Shown: positions 24,980 to 34,334 of the stretch, in pieces
Layout: every line of letters starts with the position of its first letter
Numbering within the stretch: position 1 is the stretch's first letter
From: Bryobacteraceae bacterium
GTDB taxonomy: Bacteria; Acidobacteriota; Terriglobia; Bryobacterales; Bryobacteraceae
DNA length: 64,000 bases
Reading direction: 5' to 3'
Assembly (NCBI GenBank): GCA_023384675.1
Contig: JAHDVK010000004.1
Span: forward strand, 186,001-250,000
Notes under the pieces: generated by a model
What the model was told of the DNA's origin: nothing
Databases searched by the model: none
The model's input: the letters and a program-made list of their open reading frames with translations, nothing else
Position numbers and translations under genes: made by a program

Positions 24980-25461
24980 GACTTCACGCGGATGATTCGA
25001 CCGACCGATCCAGATACAATCTGCGATGGAGCGGCGAGGTGAATTTGGTGCTCGGTAATCAAAAAGGTGGAAAAGCCGAGCCGACTGAACTGAGCCGAAT
25101 AGTCAATTTGTAGCTCCACGCCCATTAGGTGAGTGTTGAACGCATCGTCGCAACCTCCTGTGCACCGCACTGGCGGCCGCAATGATGAGGCGCCTCCAGA
25201 TGGCGGGCATCGGTCCGCCGTTAGTGTCGGACCTATCGTGAGTGTCGTTCTCGGAAACCTCGTCTTGACGTGTGACCGGACGGATTCCACAGCCTTTCTG
25301 GTTTTTGAGCGGGCGTCTTCGGACTTCACTCGCCCGATGTCGTCGGCTCGCAACGCCTCTGGCCGCTTCGCCAAGAGCCTCGTGGCCGCGGCTGCGGTGT
25401 CCGTCAATGAGGCGGCGCAAGGGCACAGACCAGTGCGGATGGAATCGCGCCGAAGATGCCT
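24980..25461. other. Region between copper operon and integrase, no recognised gene
   Basis: About 480 bases with open frames on both strands but no recognisable protein. A six-codon ORF behind AGGAGG on the minus strand near 25145 is too short to support. The stretch may be a remnant left by insertion of the neighbouring element. Confidence 0.3.
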
Positions 25462-26532
25462 TTATGCGGCGCGGCGCTCGTAACGATGATGGAGTCCGCC
25501 GACTTCCGGCATAGCAATAACCCGCCCCATGTCCGCCGATTGGATCGGGCGAGGTTCCGGTGTGCCCTTCTCCAATCCCAGGTGGGTCCGGCTCCGATGA
25601 TAGTAGTCCACGAAACCTTGCAGGTGACGGTACAAGCTCCCTTCGCCGAACACGATGACGTGGTCCAGGCACTCGCGGCGGATGGTGCCGATGACCCGTT
25701 CGACGTAAGCCCGTTGCCAGGGGGAACGCGGTGCCGACAGTACCTGGTTGATCCCCATGGCTTTGATTTGATCCACGAAATCTTTCCCGAAGATCCGGTC
25801 GCGATCGCGCAGCAAATAGCGGGGCGCGGTGTCCCAGGGAAAGGCTTCCCTGAGTTGCTGCGCGGTCCACTCCGCAGTGGGATGAGCGGTCACGGCAAAG
25901 TGGAGAATCCGGCGGCGGTCGTGTGCCAGCACTAGAAATACATACAGCACCTGGAATCGGATCGTCGGCACCGTAAAGAAGTCCACCGAAACCATGGTCT
26001 TGACGTGATTGTCGAGGAAGGTCCGCCAAGTCTGCGATGGCGGTTTGCGGTGGCGGGCCATGTACTTGCTCACGCTCGTTTCGCCGAGGGCAATGCCAAG
26101 TTTGAGCAGTTCGCCGTGAATCCGCGGTGCGCCCCAGAGCGGGTTGTCGCGGCTCATCGCACGAATCAAGGATCGGACGTCCGCCGGGACTGCCGGTCGC
26201 CCCGGCCTCCCCCGCCGAATCTTCCACGTCCAGAAGAGTCCGAAGCCCTTGCGATGCCAACCGATCACCGTCGTCGGCTTCATAATGACAGTACTCGGCT
26301 GCCAATCCTCCCAGACCGCCGACAACCAGGCCCAAAAGAACCGATCAGCGGCCGTCAATTTCGGTTGCTTCACCGACCGTTGCAGAACACCGAGCTGATG
26401 ACGAAGGGCCAGAATCTCAAGCTGAAGCGCCGTACGCTGGCGAAAGAAAGCCAAGAAAGCAGCCGCCAGGACCACCAACGGAGGCGAACAAGGGAATCGA
26501 AGGAAGAAAGGCAACCCCCAATTTATCAGCAA
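25462..26532 (-). CDS. DDE integrase/transposase (rve domain)
   Basis: Insertion-sequence transposase of the retroviral-integrase fold. The start region has a hydrophobic stretch and a helical QLEILALRHQLGVLQRS segment, followed by a helix-turn-helix (WGAPRIHGELLKLGIALGE) and the rve core with the first Asp in SVDFFTVPT, the second in LLRDRDRIFG and the Glu in RAYVERVIGTIRRECLDHV. All three catalytic acids are present, so the protein could be active. Single-ORF genes of this group are numerous in Acidobacteriota and Verrucomicrobiota. I could not identify terminal inverted repeats or a target duplication, so element ends are not given. Confidence 0.88.
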   Translation of the reverse strand: MLINWGLPFFLRFPCSPPLVVLAAAFLAFFRQRTALQLEILALRHQLGVLQRSVKQPKLTAADRFFWAWLSAVWEDWQPSTVIMKPTTVIGWHRKGFGLFWTWKIRRGRPGRPAVPADVRSLIRAMSRDNPLWGAPRIHGELLKLGIALGETSVSKYMARHRKPPSQTWRTFLDNHVKTMVSVDFFTVPTIRFQVLYVFLVLAHDRRRILHFAVTAHPTAEWTAQQLREAFPWDTAPRYLLRDRDRIFGKDFVDQIKAMGINQVLSAPRSPWQRAYVERVIGTIRRECLDHVIVFGEGSLYRHLQGFVDYYHRSRTHLGLEKGTPEPRPIQSADMGRVIAMPEVGGLHHRYERRAA

Positions 26533-26564
26533 CTTCGAGATTTGCGAGAACCACTATACTCTAT

Positions 26565-27257
26565 ATGCCCCGACCGCCGCGCCTGGTTCTGCCAGGCATT
26601 CCTCACCACATCACCCAACGCGGGAACTACCGCCAAAAGACCTATTTCCGGGCCGAAGACTACCGGCTCCACCTCCAATTGCTCAAGGACTATTCCCGTC
26701 ACCATGGCGTCGCTATCCTCGGCTACTGCCTCATGCCGAATCACGTTCACCTCGCCGCCGTACCCCAGCGCCCGGACTCCTTTGCGCGCAGGTTTCGCCG
26801 CGTCCATGCCGAGTATGCCCGTGCGATCCACATGCGGCTGCGGCGCGTAGGTCATTTATGGCAGGCACGTTACGGCTCGACGCCGATGGATGAAAAACAT
26901 TTCTGGGCGGCTATGTTGTATGTAGAGCAAAATCCGCTCCGGGCCCGTTTGGTGGAACAGTCCGGGCAGTGGAGATGGTCCTCCGCGCAAGCGCACCTGA
27001 GAGGGGAGGATGCGGGCCTGCTGGACCTGGTTCCGTGGCGTGCCCGCCACACGCCAGAGACCTGGAAGTTGCACCTGGACAAAGGGTTACTGGAGGCGGC
27101 CCTGATCGAGCGAATCCGCGACGCCACCCAACGCGGCCACCCGCTCGGTGACGAAGCGTTCGTCAAACGGGTCCGGGCAGACTGGAAGGCGCAGAAGACG
27201 CAGTCTCCGGCAGAACCGCTGGAAACTGTGATAAACCTTGAAATGGCAGCGACTTAA
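26565..27257 (+). CDS. Y1 (HUH) transposase, REP-associated tyrosine transposase type
   Basis: Single-strand transposase/RAYT family protein of 230 aa. It has LVLPGIPHHITQRGNYRQ at the N-terminus, the metal-binding HUH as MPNHVHL, and the later YVEQNPLRARLV with the nucleophile tyrosine expected in that region. Members nick single-stranded DNA, either as IS200/IS605-type transposases or as domesticated handlers of REP palindromes. No flanking REP sequence was recognised. It diverges from the DDE integrase with a gap of only 32 bases, so two unrelated mobile genes sit back to back. Confidence 0.88.
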   Translation: MPRPPRLVLPGIPHHITQRGNYRQKTYFRAEDYRLHLQLLKDYSRHHGVAILGYCLMPNHVHLAAVPQRPDSFARRFRRVHAEYARAIHMRLRRVGHLWQARYGSTPMDEKHFWAAMLYVEQNPLRARLVEQSGQWRWSSAQAHLRGEDAGLLDLVPWRARHTPETWKLHLDKGLLEAALIERIRDATQRGHPLGDEAFVKRVRADWKAQKTQSPAEPLETVINLEMAAT

Positions 27258-27591
27258 ACGAAGATGGCAGCCAATCTTGACGAAAAGAGTTTAGGAACCG
27301 AGGTCTTTGACCCCAATTGCCAATTGCGCCAATTGCGCCAATTGCGAACCTTGCATCAGCTTCTGCTGGCATTCGCGCCAAATCGGCGCTGACCCAATTT
27401 CCGAGAACGACAGAGACCGGCCTGAGGTTTCGAACAGCAACCAGATAGGTTTAATAAAACATCGAACTGCGGTTCCGCGAGCGCCAGCAGTCCTTCCCGG
27501 ACCAGCCGCATTCGACGACAGTGCGGCATTCGTAATCAGGCAGATGACCATCGAGATTTCGCGGCAGGTTAACTTCAAGCAAGATCCTCAT
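27258..27591 (-). pseudogene. Broken DUF5615 PIN-like toxin gene
   Basis: From ATG 27591 the reading MRILLEVNLPRNLDGHLPDY is a clear match to DUF5615 (Mut7-C/PIN-like) toxins, including CRTVVECGWSGKD. About residue 34 (near 27490) the frame shifts: LLALAEPQFDVLL continues in another frame, and a C-terminal-like VRNLRPVSVVLG appears in the third. The 3' end is degraded into a CCAATTGCG microrepeat (27314-27346). The exact 3' limit is unknown; the coordinates include the noncoding tail up to the transposase. Its ATG overlaps the stop of the antitoxin relic, as in intact pairs. Confidence 0.6.
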
Positions 27592-27755
27592 CGCGGCTTG
27601 CTCAGAACCGCCTTCGCCTCTGCCAGCGCAGCGATGGCGGCTTCGCGGCTGACCGACGGAAATTAATGGAGGAACTCATCGAGCATATCGCCGGCTCCGA
27701 GACAGTCGATCAGCGATTCGACCGATACGGGCAAATGATCTGCACGGCTCAATCG
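27588..27755 (-). pseudogene. Truncated DUF433 antitoxin with in-frame stop
   Basis: The minus-strand frame reads LPVSVESLIDCLGAGDMLDE, then FLH, a TAA stop (27663-27665), and continues in the same frame as FPSVSREAAIAALAEAKAVL to a stop at 27588. This matches the DUF433 core (GTRIPVS...LLAAG...DEFL(E/D)DFPSVSRE). The N-terminal third, including the GTR motif, is missing because the gene runs into the end of the response-regulator gene. With the adjacent DUF5615 relic it forms a dead toxin-antitoxin module. Confidence 0.65.
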
Positions 27756-29110
27756 AGACCGAATTCGCGCAGCTTGTCGTAAAGCAGGCGGCGGTTGATG
27801 CGGAGCAGTTCGGCCGCTTTGGTGCGGTTGCCGGTGGATTTTTCGAGCGCGCGCCGGATCATCCAGCATTCGAGCAGGGCGACGTTGGCGTGGAATCCGT
27901 CTTCGAGAACTACGGAATCGAACGCGCCCGGAGTGCTTGCGGGTACGGGTTGTTCTATGTGGTCACGAAGAATCACGCCGCCGCGGCTGACGATCAGGGC
28001 GCGTTCGAGGCAGTGTTCGAGTTCGCGGACGTTGCCAGGCCAGTTGCGGGAAGTGAGCAGTTGGGCGGCTTGCGGCGAGAGCGCGGGCGGGACCAGCTTC
28101 AAGCGGGCGGCGCAGCGGCGCAGGAGGGACTGTGCCAGTTCTTCGATGTCCTCGCGTCTTTCTCTGAGCGAAGGAAGGGCTATGGAGACCACGTTGAGGC
28201 GGTAGTAGAGGTCTTCGCGGAAGGTTGACTCGCGGACGGCGGCTTCGAGGTCGCGGTTGGTGGCAGAGATGACGCGGACGTCGAGTTTGATGCTCGCGTT
28301 GGAGCCTAGGCGCTCGATGGTGCGCTCCTGGAGGAAGCGGAGCAGTTTGGCCTGGATGGCTGGCGAGATCTCGCCGATTTCGTCGAGGAAAATGGTTCCG
28401 CCGTCGGCGAACTCGAACTTGCCGATGCGGCGCTGGGCGGCTCCGGTGAAAGCGCCGCGTTCGTGACCGAACAGTTCGGCTTCGAGCAGGGCTTCAGGAA
28501 TGGCCGCGCAGTTCACTTTCACCAAGCGTCTGGCGGCGCGAGGGGAATGGCGATGGATAGCGCGGGCTGCGAGTTCCTTGCCGGTGCCGGATTCGCCGCG
28601 AAGCAGGACGGTGGAATCGCTGGGGGCCACCTGTCCAATTTGCTTGTAGACGCGCTGCATGGCGGGACCGGATCCGATGATTTCGGGCTCCGGTTCGGGA
28701 GGCTCTTCTGCACGGTAGATTTCCAGTTCCCGGATGCGGCGGCGATTTCCGATGGCGCGTTCGAGCTGGATGAGGAGTTCGCTGAAGTTGACGGGCTTGG
28801 CGATGTAATCGAAGGCGCCGAGAGTCATGGCTTCGATCGCGACGGTGCTGTTACCGTAGGCCGTCATGATCAGGACAGCGGGAGGGTGGGGGGAGGCGCG
28901 AAGTTCGCGCAGAAGGGCGAGGCCGTCTTTGCCGGGCATGCGGATATCAAGCAGGGCAGCCTCGGGGGCGCACTGCGAGAAAAGGCGCGATGCTTCGTGT
29001 CCGTCGGAGGCTTGAATGACGCGGTAGCCCTCGTCCTCGAGCAGCGCGGCGAGGGACAGGCGGGCCTGCTTTTCATCTTCGGCGACCAGTACCGTTGCCT
29101 TGTGGATCAA
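27749..29110 (-). CDS. NtrC-family sigma-54 response regulator
   Basis: Three-domain regulator of 453 aa: receiver with phospho-acceptor Asp55 (LLDIRMPG) and Lys in [11 protein letters not shown]+ domain with Walker A GESGTGKE (172-179), the sigma-54 contact loop GAFTGA (219-224) and the Walker B/DEIGE region; and a Fis-type helix-turn-helix ([20 protein letters not shown]). GAFTGA is intact, so it should activate sigma-54 promoters. It overlaps the histidine kinase gene by four bases, and the kinase is the expected phosphodonor. Targets are unknown; the linked receptor operon is the first candidate. Confidence 0.95.
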   Translation of the reverse strand: MIHKATVLVAEDEKQARLSLAALLEDEGYRVIQASDGHEASRLFSQCAPEAALLDIRMPGKDGLALLRELRASPHPPAVLIMTAYGNSTVAIEAMTLGAFDYIAKPVNFSELLIQLERAIGNRRRIRELEIYRAEEPPEPEPEIIGSGPAMQRVYKQIGQVAPSDSTVLLRGESGTGKELAARAIHRHSPRAARRLVKVNCAAIPEALLEAELFGHERGAFTGAAQRRIGKFEFADGGTIFLDEIGEISPAIQAKLLRFLQERTIERLGSNASIKLDVRVISATNRDLEAAVRESTFREDLYYRLNVVSIALPSLRERREDIEELAQSLLRRCAARLKLVPPALSPQAAQLLTSRNWPGNVRELEHCLERALIVSRGGVILRDHIEQPVPASTPGAFDSVVLEDGFHANVALLECWMIRRALEKSTGNRTKAAELLRINRRLLYDKLREFGLD

Positions 29111-30582
29111 ATTCCCTCCCGGTTTTTGGGGAGCGTCAGGCGGAATCTGGCTCCGCTGCCGGTTTCCTCAAGCTCCAAGTTTCCGCCATGGTTGACGGCA
29201 ATTTCGCGCGAGACGGAGAGGCCTAGCCCGGTGCCATCGGGCCGGTTGGTGAAGAAGGCGTCGAAGATGTGTGGGGCGATTTCCTGGGGGACGCCGGGTC
29301 CGGTGTCCTCGACGAGTACCTGAACGGCTTGTTCGGTGTCGCAGGCGGCGATCCGGACGGTGCTTTCCGGCGGACTTGATTCGATTGCGTTGAGAAGCAG
29401 GTTGATCAGCACCTGCTGAATCTGCGTGGCGTCGATATCAGCGACGATGGGGCCGTGGTCGGAGTTTAGGAGCGAGAGAGTGACTCGGCGCGACTGACCT
29501 TGTTCCTGGACCATGCGCATGGCTCCTTCGATAACGGGGATCAGTTCCTGAGGAGCACGGTCTTCGAGAGACGGGCGGCCGAAGGCCAGAAGGCGTCTCA
29601 GGATGAGATCGAGACGGTCAATTTCGCGGATGGCGGCTTCGACTTCCTCGGGGCTGGCAACCCCCTTGCGGGCACGGCGAACGAGCAATTCGAGGGTAAG
29701 CCGCATGGAGTTGAGCGGATTGCGGATTTCGTGGGCGACGCCGGCGACTACTTTGCCTAGGGCGGCGAGGCGGTCCTGGCGGGACAGTTCGGTTTCGAGG
29801 GCATCGCGACGATCGGCCATCTGGTTGATAGCTTTTGAAATCCGACCGAAGTCTCCGTGAATGTCGGGAAGGCGGAACTTGAAATCATCTTCCAGGCGGA
29901 GCAGTCCGGCCTGGACGTCCGTCACTCCGCGGCGCAGAGAGAACCAGATGGAGACGATGCCGCCAACACCCAGGAGGGTAGAAAGCACGAGCGCGGCGAG
30001 CCACATGCGGCGGTGCCGCGATGCGGGGTCCGAAGCGAGAACTACCCGTTTCAGGCTCCAGGCGGCGGGACCTCCGGCGGGAAGGGACTCTGCGACAACG
30101 ACCACGTAGTGTTCACCGTCGCGAAAATCAATGGCAGCTGTCTTCCGCTCCTGCCTGGCCGCCTGAATCGCGGCGTCGCGGATTCGACTGGCTTCGCTGT
30201 CGATGGGGCCGGTTCTGCCGGCCGGGGAAGTAGGGAAGGCGTAGCCTGAGATGTCGCCGCCGTCCGGCCAGTAGAATCCGCCCTCCACACCTTCGTAGGA
30301 ACGGAGGACTGCTGAACATAGACCACGCAAGGACAGATCGCGGGCGGAATCGGGAAGCTCCTGCAGTGCGTCGCCGCCGTAGGCCGACCACTCCTGGAAC
30401 TGCCGGGACAGCTCTCGGGTAGCCGCGGTGCACTGCTGCCGCGCTTCGTTCACGAGGGTCCGCTCCGAACTGGCAATGGCTTCGGAGATCAGCAGGACAG
30501 CGAGCGCGGCCACCGAGAGGGAAGCGGCGGCAGCCACGGCCACCTGCGAGCGGAAACTCTGGAATATGCGGTGGCGGTTCAT
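29107..30582 (-). CDS. Membrane sensor histidine kinase
   Basis: Sensor kinase of 491 aa with two membrane helices (near residues 15-37 and about 200-220) flanking a periplasmic sensor region of about 160 residues, a HAMP-like segment, the phosphoacceptor H-box VAGVAHEIRNPLNSMRL, and the ATPase domain with NLLLNAIES (N box), VEDTGPGVP (G1) and GTGLGLSVSREI (G2). I start it at ATG 30582 (MNRHRIFQSFRSQ); an upstream open extension merely shadows the next gene. It is paired with the NtrC-type regulator by overlap and lies downstream of a secreted protein and a receptor. Confidence 0.93.
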   Translation of the reverse strand: MNRHRIFQSFRSQVAVAAAASLSVAALAVLLISEAIASSERTLVNEARQQCTAATRELSRQFQEWSAYGGDALQELPDSARDLSLRGLCSAVLRSYEGVEGGFYWPDGGDISGYAFPTSPAGRTGPIDSEASRIRDAAIQAARQERKTAAIDFRDGEHYVVVVAESLPAGGPAAWSLKRVVLASDPASRHRRMWLAALVLSTLLGVGGIVSIWFSLRRGVTDVQAGLLRLEDDFKFRLPDIHGDFGRISKAINQMADRRDALETELSRQDRLAALGKVVAGVAHEIRNPLNSMRLTLELLVRRARKGVASPEEVEAAIREIDRLDLILRRLLAFGRPSLEDRAPQELIPVIEGAMRMVQEQGQSRRVTLSLLNSDHGPIVADIDATQIQQVLINLLLNAIESSPPESTVRIAACDTEQAVQVLVEDTGPGVPQEIAPHIFDAFFTNRPDGTGLGLSVSREIAVNHGGNLELEETGSGARFRLTLPKNREGI

Positions 30583-30604
30583 CCAGGTTGATCCGAGGGC
30601 AGCA

Positions 30605-31246
30605 TCAGGGAAGGCGGGGCGGATCGGCGATGCGCACCGCAGCCTGCGCGAGCCGTTCCAACCCACTAACCAAGTAACCAGCCGCATCCGCCAATTGCCG
30701 GGCCTTGTAGTATTCCCGGGCATCGTACGCGCTGCGCGCCTGCTGGTACAGCATCCGGGAATGCCGCACATACAAGCCAGTATCCTCCTCTTTGGCAATT
30801 GAGGCGAAGTATTCAGATTGCTGGACTCGGAAGTAGGTTCGTTCGAGTTTTCGGGCGATGTCTTCGCGATCGTCACCGTTTTTATCGCGTTCGAGCTTGC
30901 GGGATTCAAAGATGTTTTCGCTCGATTCCAGCAGGGCGTCGGCGGCGCGGACGAGGCGGTCGAAGCGGTATTCCTCTCCGAAGCTATCGCGGGCGCGTTC
31001 GATGAGTTCGGTGGCGCGGGCGTGGAGAAACTTGTTGGTCTCCGAGGGCTCCGGAACCGTCAGGCGCTTGGCGAGTTTCTTTGAGACGTCATTCAGGCGC
31101 CCGCGCTGTTTGCGGAGCGCCCTTTCCGCGGCAGACTCTTTGCGGCGCTGTTCGGCGACAGCCGTGGTGGAGAAGACTGTGGCGGCAAGGGCACCGATCA
31201 CGATCGCGGATATCAATTTCAGGAACAATCGCTTGTATCTTCTCAC
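30605..31246 (-). CDS. Hypothetical secreted helical protein in receptor/two-component operon
   Basis: Not a named family that I recognise. The 213-aa product has a signal peptide (MRRYKRLFLKLISAIVIGAL to TAVAE) and a mature part made of charged, probably coiled or TPR-like helices (AERALRKQRGRLNDVSKKLA, ELIERARDSFGEEYRFDRLV). It lies three bases after the receptor and 22 before the kinase, so it is an operon member and might be the periplasmic link between receptor and kinase (inference). Confidence 0.75.
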   Translation of the reverse strand: MRRYKRLFLKLISAIVIGALAATVFSTTAVAEQRRKESAAERALRKQRGRLNDVSKKLAKRLTVPEPSETNKFLHARATELIERARDSFGEEYRFDRLVRAADALLESSENIFESRKLERDKNGDDREDIARKLERTYFRVQQSEYFASIAKEEDTGLYVRHSRMLYQQARSAYDAREYYKARQLADAAGYLVSGLERLAQAAVRIADPPRLP

Positions 31247-31249
31247 GTA

Positions 31250-33802
31250 CTAGAACCTCACTCTCAACAGAACCTGGAGGCGGCGCGCGGGTCTGGCGGA
31301 GGCAGCGCGTCCAAAAAACGGGGAGCTTTGGTTGCCCACGTAGCTGGAGTAGTTCACGCGGTTCAGGACGTTGAAGGCGTCGAGCGCGAGGGTGGCACGA
31401 ACGCGGCTGTCGATTCCTCTGCGGCTGAGGTTGAAATCCCGGGACCAGCGGAGATCGACTACGGCGGAGCCGGGTCCCTGGAGAGTGTTGCGCGGGACTC
31501 CTGCGGGACGGTCGCGGGCGATGCCATCGCCGTTATCGTCGCGGCCGGTGGTCAGGCTGTAGGGACGTCCTGAATCGAGCCCTAATTGTATGCCCAGACG
31601 GAACCAGCGGCCGGGCTTCAGGGTGCCCGCGATATCGAACTGGTGCGGGCGGTTGAAGGAGGCGCGGGCCCATTCGCCGGAGAGGTCGTAGCTGTCGGCG
31701 GGCAAGGAATCGATCCCCTCCGTATCATTGTAGGCCCGGCCGGCTGCGTATCGCACCATGCCATTGAAATAGCGGGTGAGATCGCCGCGGACGGAGACCT
31801 GAAGGGAGTGGGATTGGAGCGAGCCGGAGGTTTCGATCTGGCGGAGGAGACCGAAGGAGGGATTCGGACGCGTCCCGTTGAAGGGGGCGTTGAGGTCGCG
31901 CGAGCGCAAGATCTTCCGGCCGCTAACGCTGTAGTAGGTGGCGGAGAGGCTGGTCCCTTTCCCCAGGCGGCGCTCGATGCCGAGGCTGGAATGGATGGCA
32001 TAGGGCGATTCGATGTCCGGCGCGAAGCGGACGATGCCGGGGGGAGGGGAATCGATGCCTGCGTAGCCGGCGAAGGGGTTCGGGTATCCGGGCTCCGCAA
32101 GGATCAGTTGGCGGAAACGGCTGCCATCGAACAGCAGGGTATCCCGCGGGGCTCCGCTGCTCATGCGGTCATAGAAAATGCCCACACCGGCCCGCAGTAC
32201 GGTGTTCCGTGCTTCGCCTGGGGACCATGCGGCGGAAAGGCGCGGGGCGATGTTCCGGCCGGCGAGATACTTCTGTTGATTGATGCGGAGTCCGAGTCCG
32301 AGGGTGAGGTTGGGACGGAGGCGGAAGTCGTCCTGGATGAAACCGGCCAGTTCGTACGTCCAGAAGTTGAGGCGGCCATCGCCCTGCTGTTGTTCGAAGG
32401 CGTAGGGGCGGCCGGCGGCGTGGTCTTCCAGTGAGGAAAAGTAGTAGGTGCCTTCGCGGTTTCTGCGGTCGTGGAAGCCGCGGCGGCTGAGGTCGCGGAG
32501 GCTTGCTCCGGCGCGGACGAAGTGCCGGCCGGCCGACCAGGTGAAAAGATCCTGGAGTTCCAGCGAGTGTTCGTTCTTGTATTCATCTGCCTGGCCGCCG
32601 CCGCTAGTGAAGGCGTCCTGGACCACGAGGCGGCGAGAGCCGGAGAGCAGACTGCGCGTTTCCTTGGTCTCGGATTCGAGGCGGACCTGGAGTTCGTGGA
32701 TGACGGACGGCCCGAGGATGTACTGGTGCTTGAAGCGGACGCTGTGTTCGCCGGCGGTGCGGTCGCTGGCGGTTTCCGGTAGGTGGAAGCCGCCGACACC
32801 GCGGCCTTCGTCGGATTCCCGCTCCGACTCATATTGGATCGAGAAGAGGGTCTTCTCGCTGGGCCGGTGATTGATGCGGGCAGAGAATTCGGTTTCGCGG
32901 GAGGGTGTCGGGAATTGCTCCTGCAGGATGCCTCGGGGCGTGCGCGCGAAGACGTTGGCGTACTCGTCCTGTTCCTCGCGCTCAGCGCTAATCAGGAAGG
33001 ACGTGCGGCGGCTTTTTCCGAGCGGGCCGGTGAAGTGGCCTTCGAAACCACGGCGCTGCTCCTCCGGACGGCGGGCGGCAAAGGCGTTGCGGGCATTCAG
33101 GCGCCAGTCGCGCAGTCGGAATGAGAAGGACCCGTGGTACTGGTCGGTTTCCTGCTTCGTGATGACCTCGATGCGGCCGCGGCCGGGGCTCGAGTATTCG
33201 GCCGAGTAGGGATTCTGGTTGATCTTCACTTCCTGGATAGCCGAAGGCGAGAGGCGCAGCTTATCGGATTCCAGGCCATCGATTACCAGGGACGCGCCGC
33301 CGGTACCGGCGGCGCCGGGGTCCAGGAACCGGGAGAGGGCCCCGATGACGTCGTCGTCCATGACAGGCAGGTAGTCCAGCAGTTCCCGGCTGACGACCAC
33401 TGCGTCGGAGTTCGAGGCGGGCTCGGCGCTTACGGTCTCGTAGGAATCAGTGACGCTAACCTCCTGCTGTAGGTTATGGATTTTCAGGGGAATGCGGAGG
33501 GGCGGATACGGGGTACGCGTGATCTCTAAGGCAACGGTAGCTTCCTGGAAACCTGCGGCGACAACCTGCACTTCGTAGGCGCCGGGGCGGATGGCGTTGA
33601 AGCGGAAGGCGCCGCCGGGTCCGGTGAGCGTTTGAGCTACGAGTGTTCCTCCGGGTAGAAACAGTGAAATGGAGGCTTCGGGGACGGCGCCGCCGGCGGG
33701 GTCGTGAACTTCGCCCGATAGCGTATAACGAGCGAGCGCAGGGTCAGCGGCAAGCGCAATGCCCGCGATTGCGAGGAATAGGAGGCAACGCAGAACAATC
33801 AT
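31250..33802 (-). CDS. TonB-dependent receptor linked to NtrC-type two-component system
   Basis: Oar-like receptor of 850 aa. The start at 33802 (MIVLRCLLFLAIAGIALA) gives a signal peptide; a longer open frame upstream lacks coding character. A carboxypeptidase-regulatory domain (YTLSGEVHDPAGGAVPEAS), a plug with FLDPGAAGTGGASLVIDGLE, and a barrel ending in LQVLLRVRF follow. It is paralogous to the receptor at 58158-60695 (shared ILRSRD-NAP and FN-LNRVNY motifs) and different from the tandem pair at the window start. It is the first gene of a four-gene operon with a secreted protein, kinase and regulator, which suggests that receptor ligand and signalling are coupled. Confidence 0.92.
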   Translation of the reverse strand: MIVLRCLLFLAIAGIALAADPALARYTLSGEVHDPAGGAVPEASISLFLPGGTLVAQTLTGPGGAFRFNAIRPGAYEVQVVAAGFQEATVALEITRTPYPPLRIPLKIHNLQQEVSVTDSYETVSAEPASNSDAVVVSRELLDYLPVMDDDVIGALSRFLDPGAAGTGGASLVIDGLESDKLRLSPSAIQEVKINQNPYSAEYSSPGRGRIEVITKQETDQYHGSFSFRLRDWRLNARNAFAARRPEEQRRGFEGHFTGPLGKSRRTSFLISAEREEQDEYANVFARTPRGILQEQFPTPSRETEFSARINHRPSEKTLFSIQYESERESDEGRGVGGFHLPETASDRTAGEHSVRFKHQYILGPSVIHELQVRLESETKETRSLLSGSRRLVVQDAFTSGGGQADEYKNEHSLELQDLFTWSAGRHFVRAGASLRDLSRRGFHDRRNREGTYYFSSLEDHAAGRPYAFEQQQGDGRLNFWTYELAGFIQDDFRLRPNLTLGLGLRINQQKYLAGRNIAPRLSAAWSPGEARNTVLRAGVGIFYDRMSSGAPRDTLLFDGSRFRQLILAEPGYPNPFAGYAGIDSPPPGIVRFAPDIESPYAIHSSLGIERRLGKGTSLSATYYSVSGRKILRSRDLNAPFNGTRPNPSFGLLRQIETSGSLQSHSLQVSVRGDLTRYFNGMVRYAAGRAYNDTEGIDSLPADSYDLSGEWARASFNRPHQFDIAGTLKPGRWFRLGIQLGLDSGRPYSLTTGRDDNGDGIARDRPAGVPRNTLQGPGSAVVDLRWSRDFNLSRRGIDSRVRATLALDAFNVLNRVNYSSYVGNQSSPFFGRAASARPARRLQVLLRVRF

Positions 33803-34262
33803 GTCTCTGGTGCTGCAGTTGGAGTTCCACGCGGAAGGTAATGAAGAGAAATGAGTTAGGGAAACCCTGGACAAGGCAGCGTGATTTTTCCGAACGGCGG
33901 GATGTTCGGATTGCGAACGAGCAAGCGTGCCGACGCTGACCTTTGCGGCTACCTGGCTGGCTGGAAAGGCGGGACATGCCGGATCCGGACGCCGAGGTTG
34001 TGGGTGGCGGGGAGGTCAAGGGCGAGGAAGCCACGAGCGTCGATGCGGAGTTCGGACATTTGAGTTCGCCAATCTCAATTGGCCTCATCTGATGGTTTGA
34101 AATGGCCCCACCTGGACAGGCCGGGTCGTGGCAAGTGCCACGATGCCGGGATGGACAGACTCTCCGGATGGGCTGTTTACGCCCTGGTCGTGAGTCTGCA
34201 AACCCGGCGAGCTAATCCAGGAGGAAGTCCCTGAAGCGGCTTTCCCACAGACACTCGCAGCG
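33803..34262. other. Intergenic region between receptor operon and PadR gene
   Basis: About 460 bases with no recognised gene. It contains a perfect 8-bp inverted repeat with a two-base centre, TCGTGGCA/TGCCACGA (34126-34143), which could be an operator. A possible sigma-54 site near 33930 has the wrong spacing. Confidence 0.4.
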
Positions 34263-34316
34263 ATCAACAGGTTTCTTGTTTTTCCTGTTGATTACCTACA
34301 CAGAACGCGATATGCT
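34263..34316 (+). promoter_or_regulatory. padR promoter with overlapping inverted repeat
   Basis: TTGATT (34288-34293), a 17-base spacer and TATGCT (34311-34316) form a good sigma-70 promoter. The perfect repeat ATCAACAGG (34263-34271)/CCTGTTGAT (34284-34292) runs into the -35 box, the expected place for a repressor, probably PadR itself. Confidence 0.65.
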
Positions 34317-34334
34317 GGCCCTGTAGGTTGCCAA

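Noticed and set aside
25103-26335. Minus-strand frame of about 400 codons overlapping the integrase
   Set aside because: Alternative frame of the same strand; the DDE integrase motifs are in the other frame.
33915-33940. Sigma-54 promoter for the receptor/NtrC operon
   Set aside because: Minus-strand CGGCACGCTTGCT looks similar, but GG and GC are only seven bases apart instead of ten.
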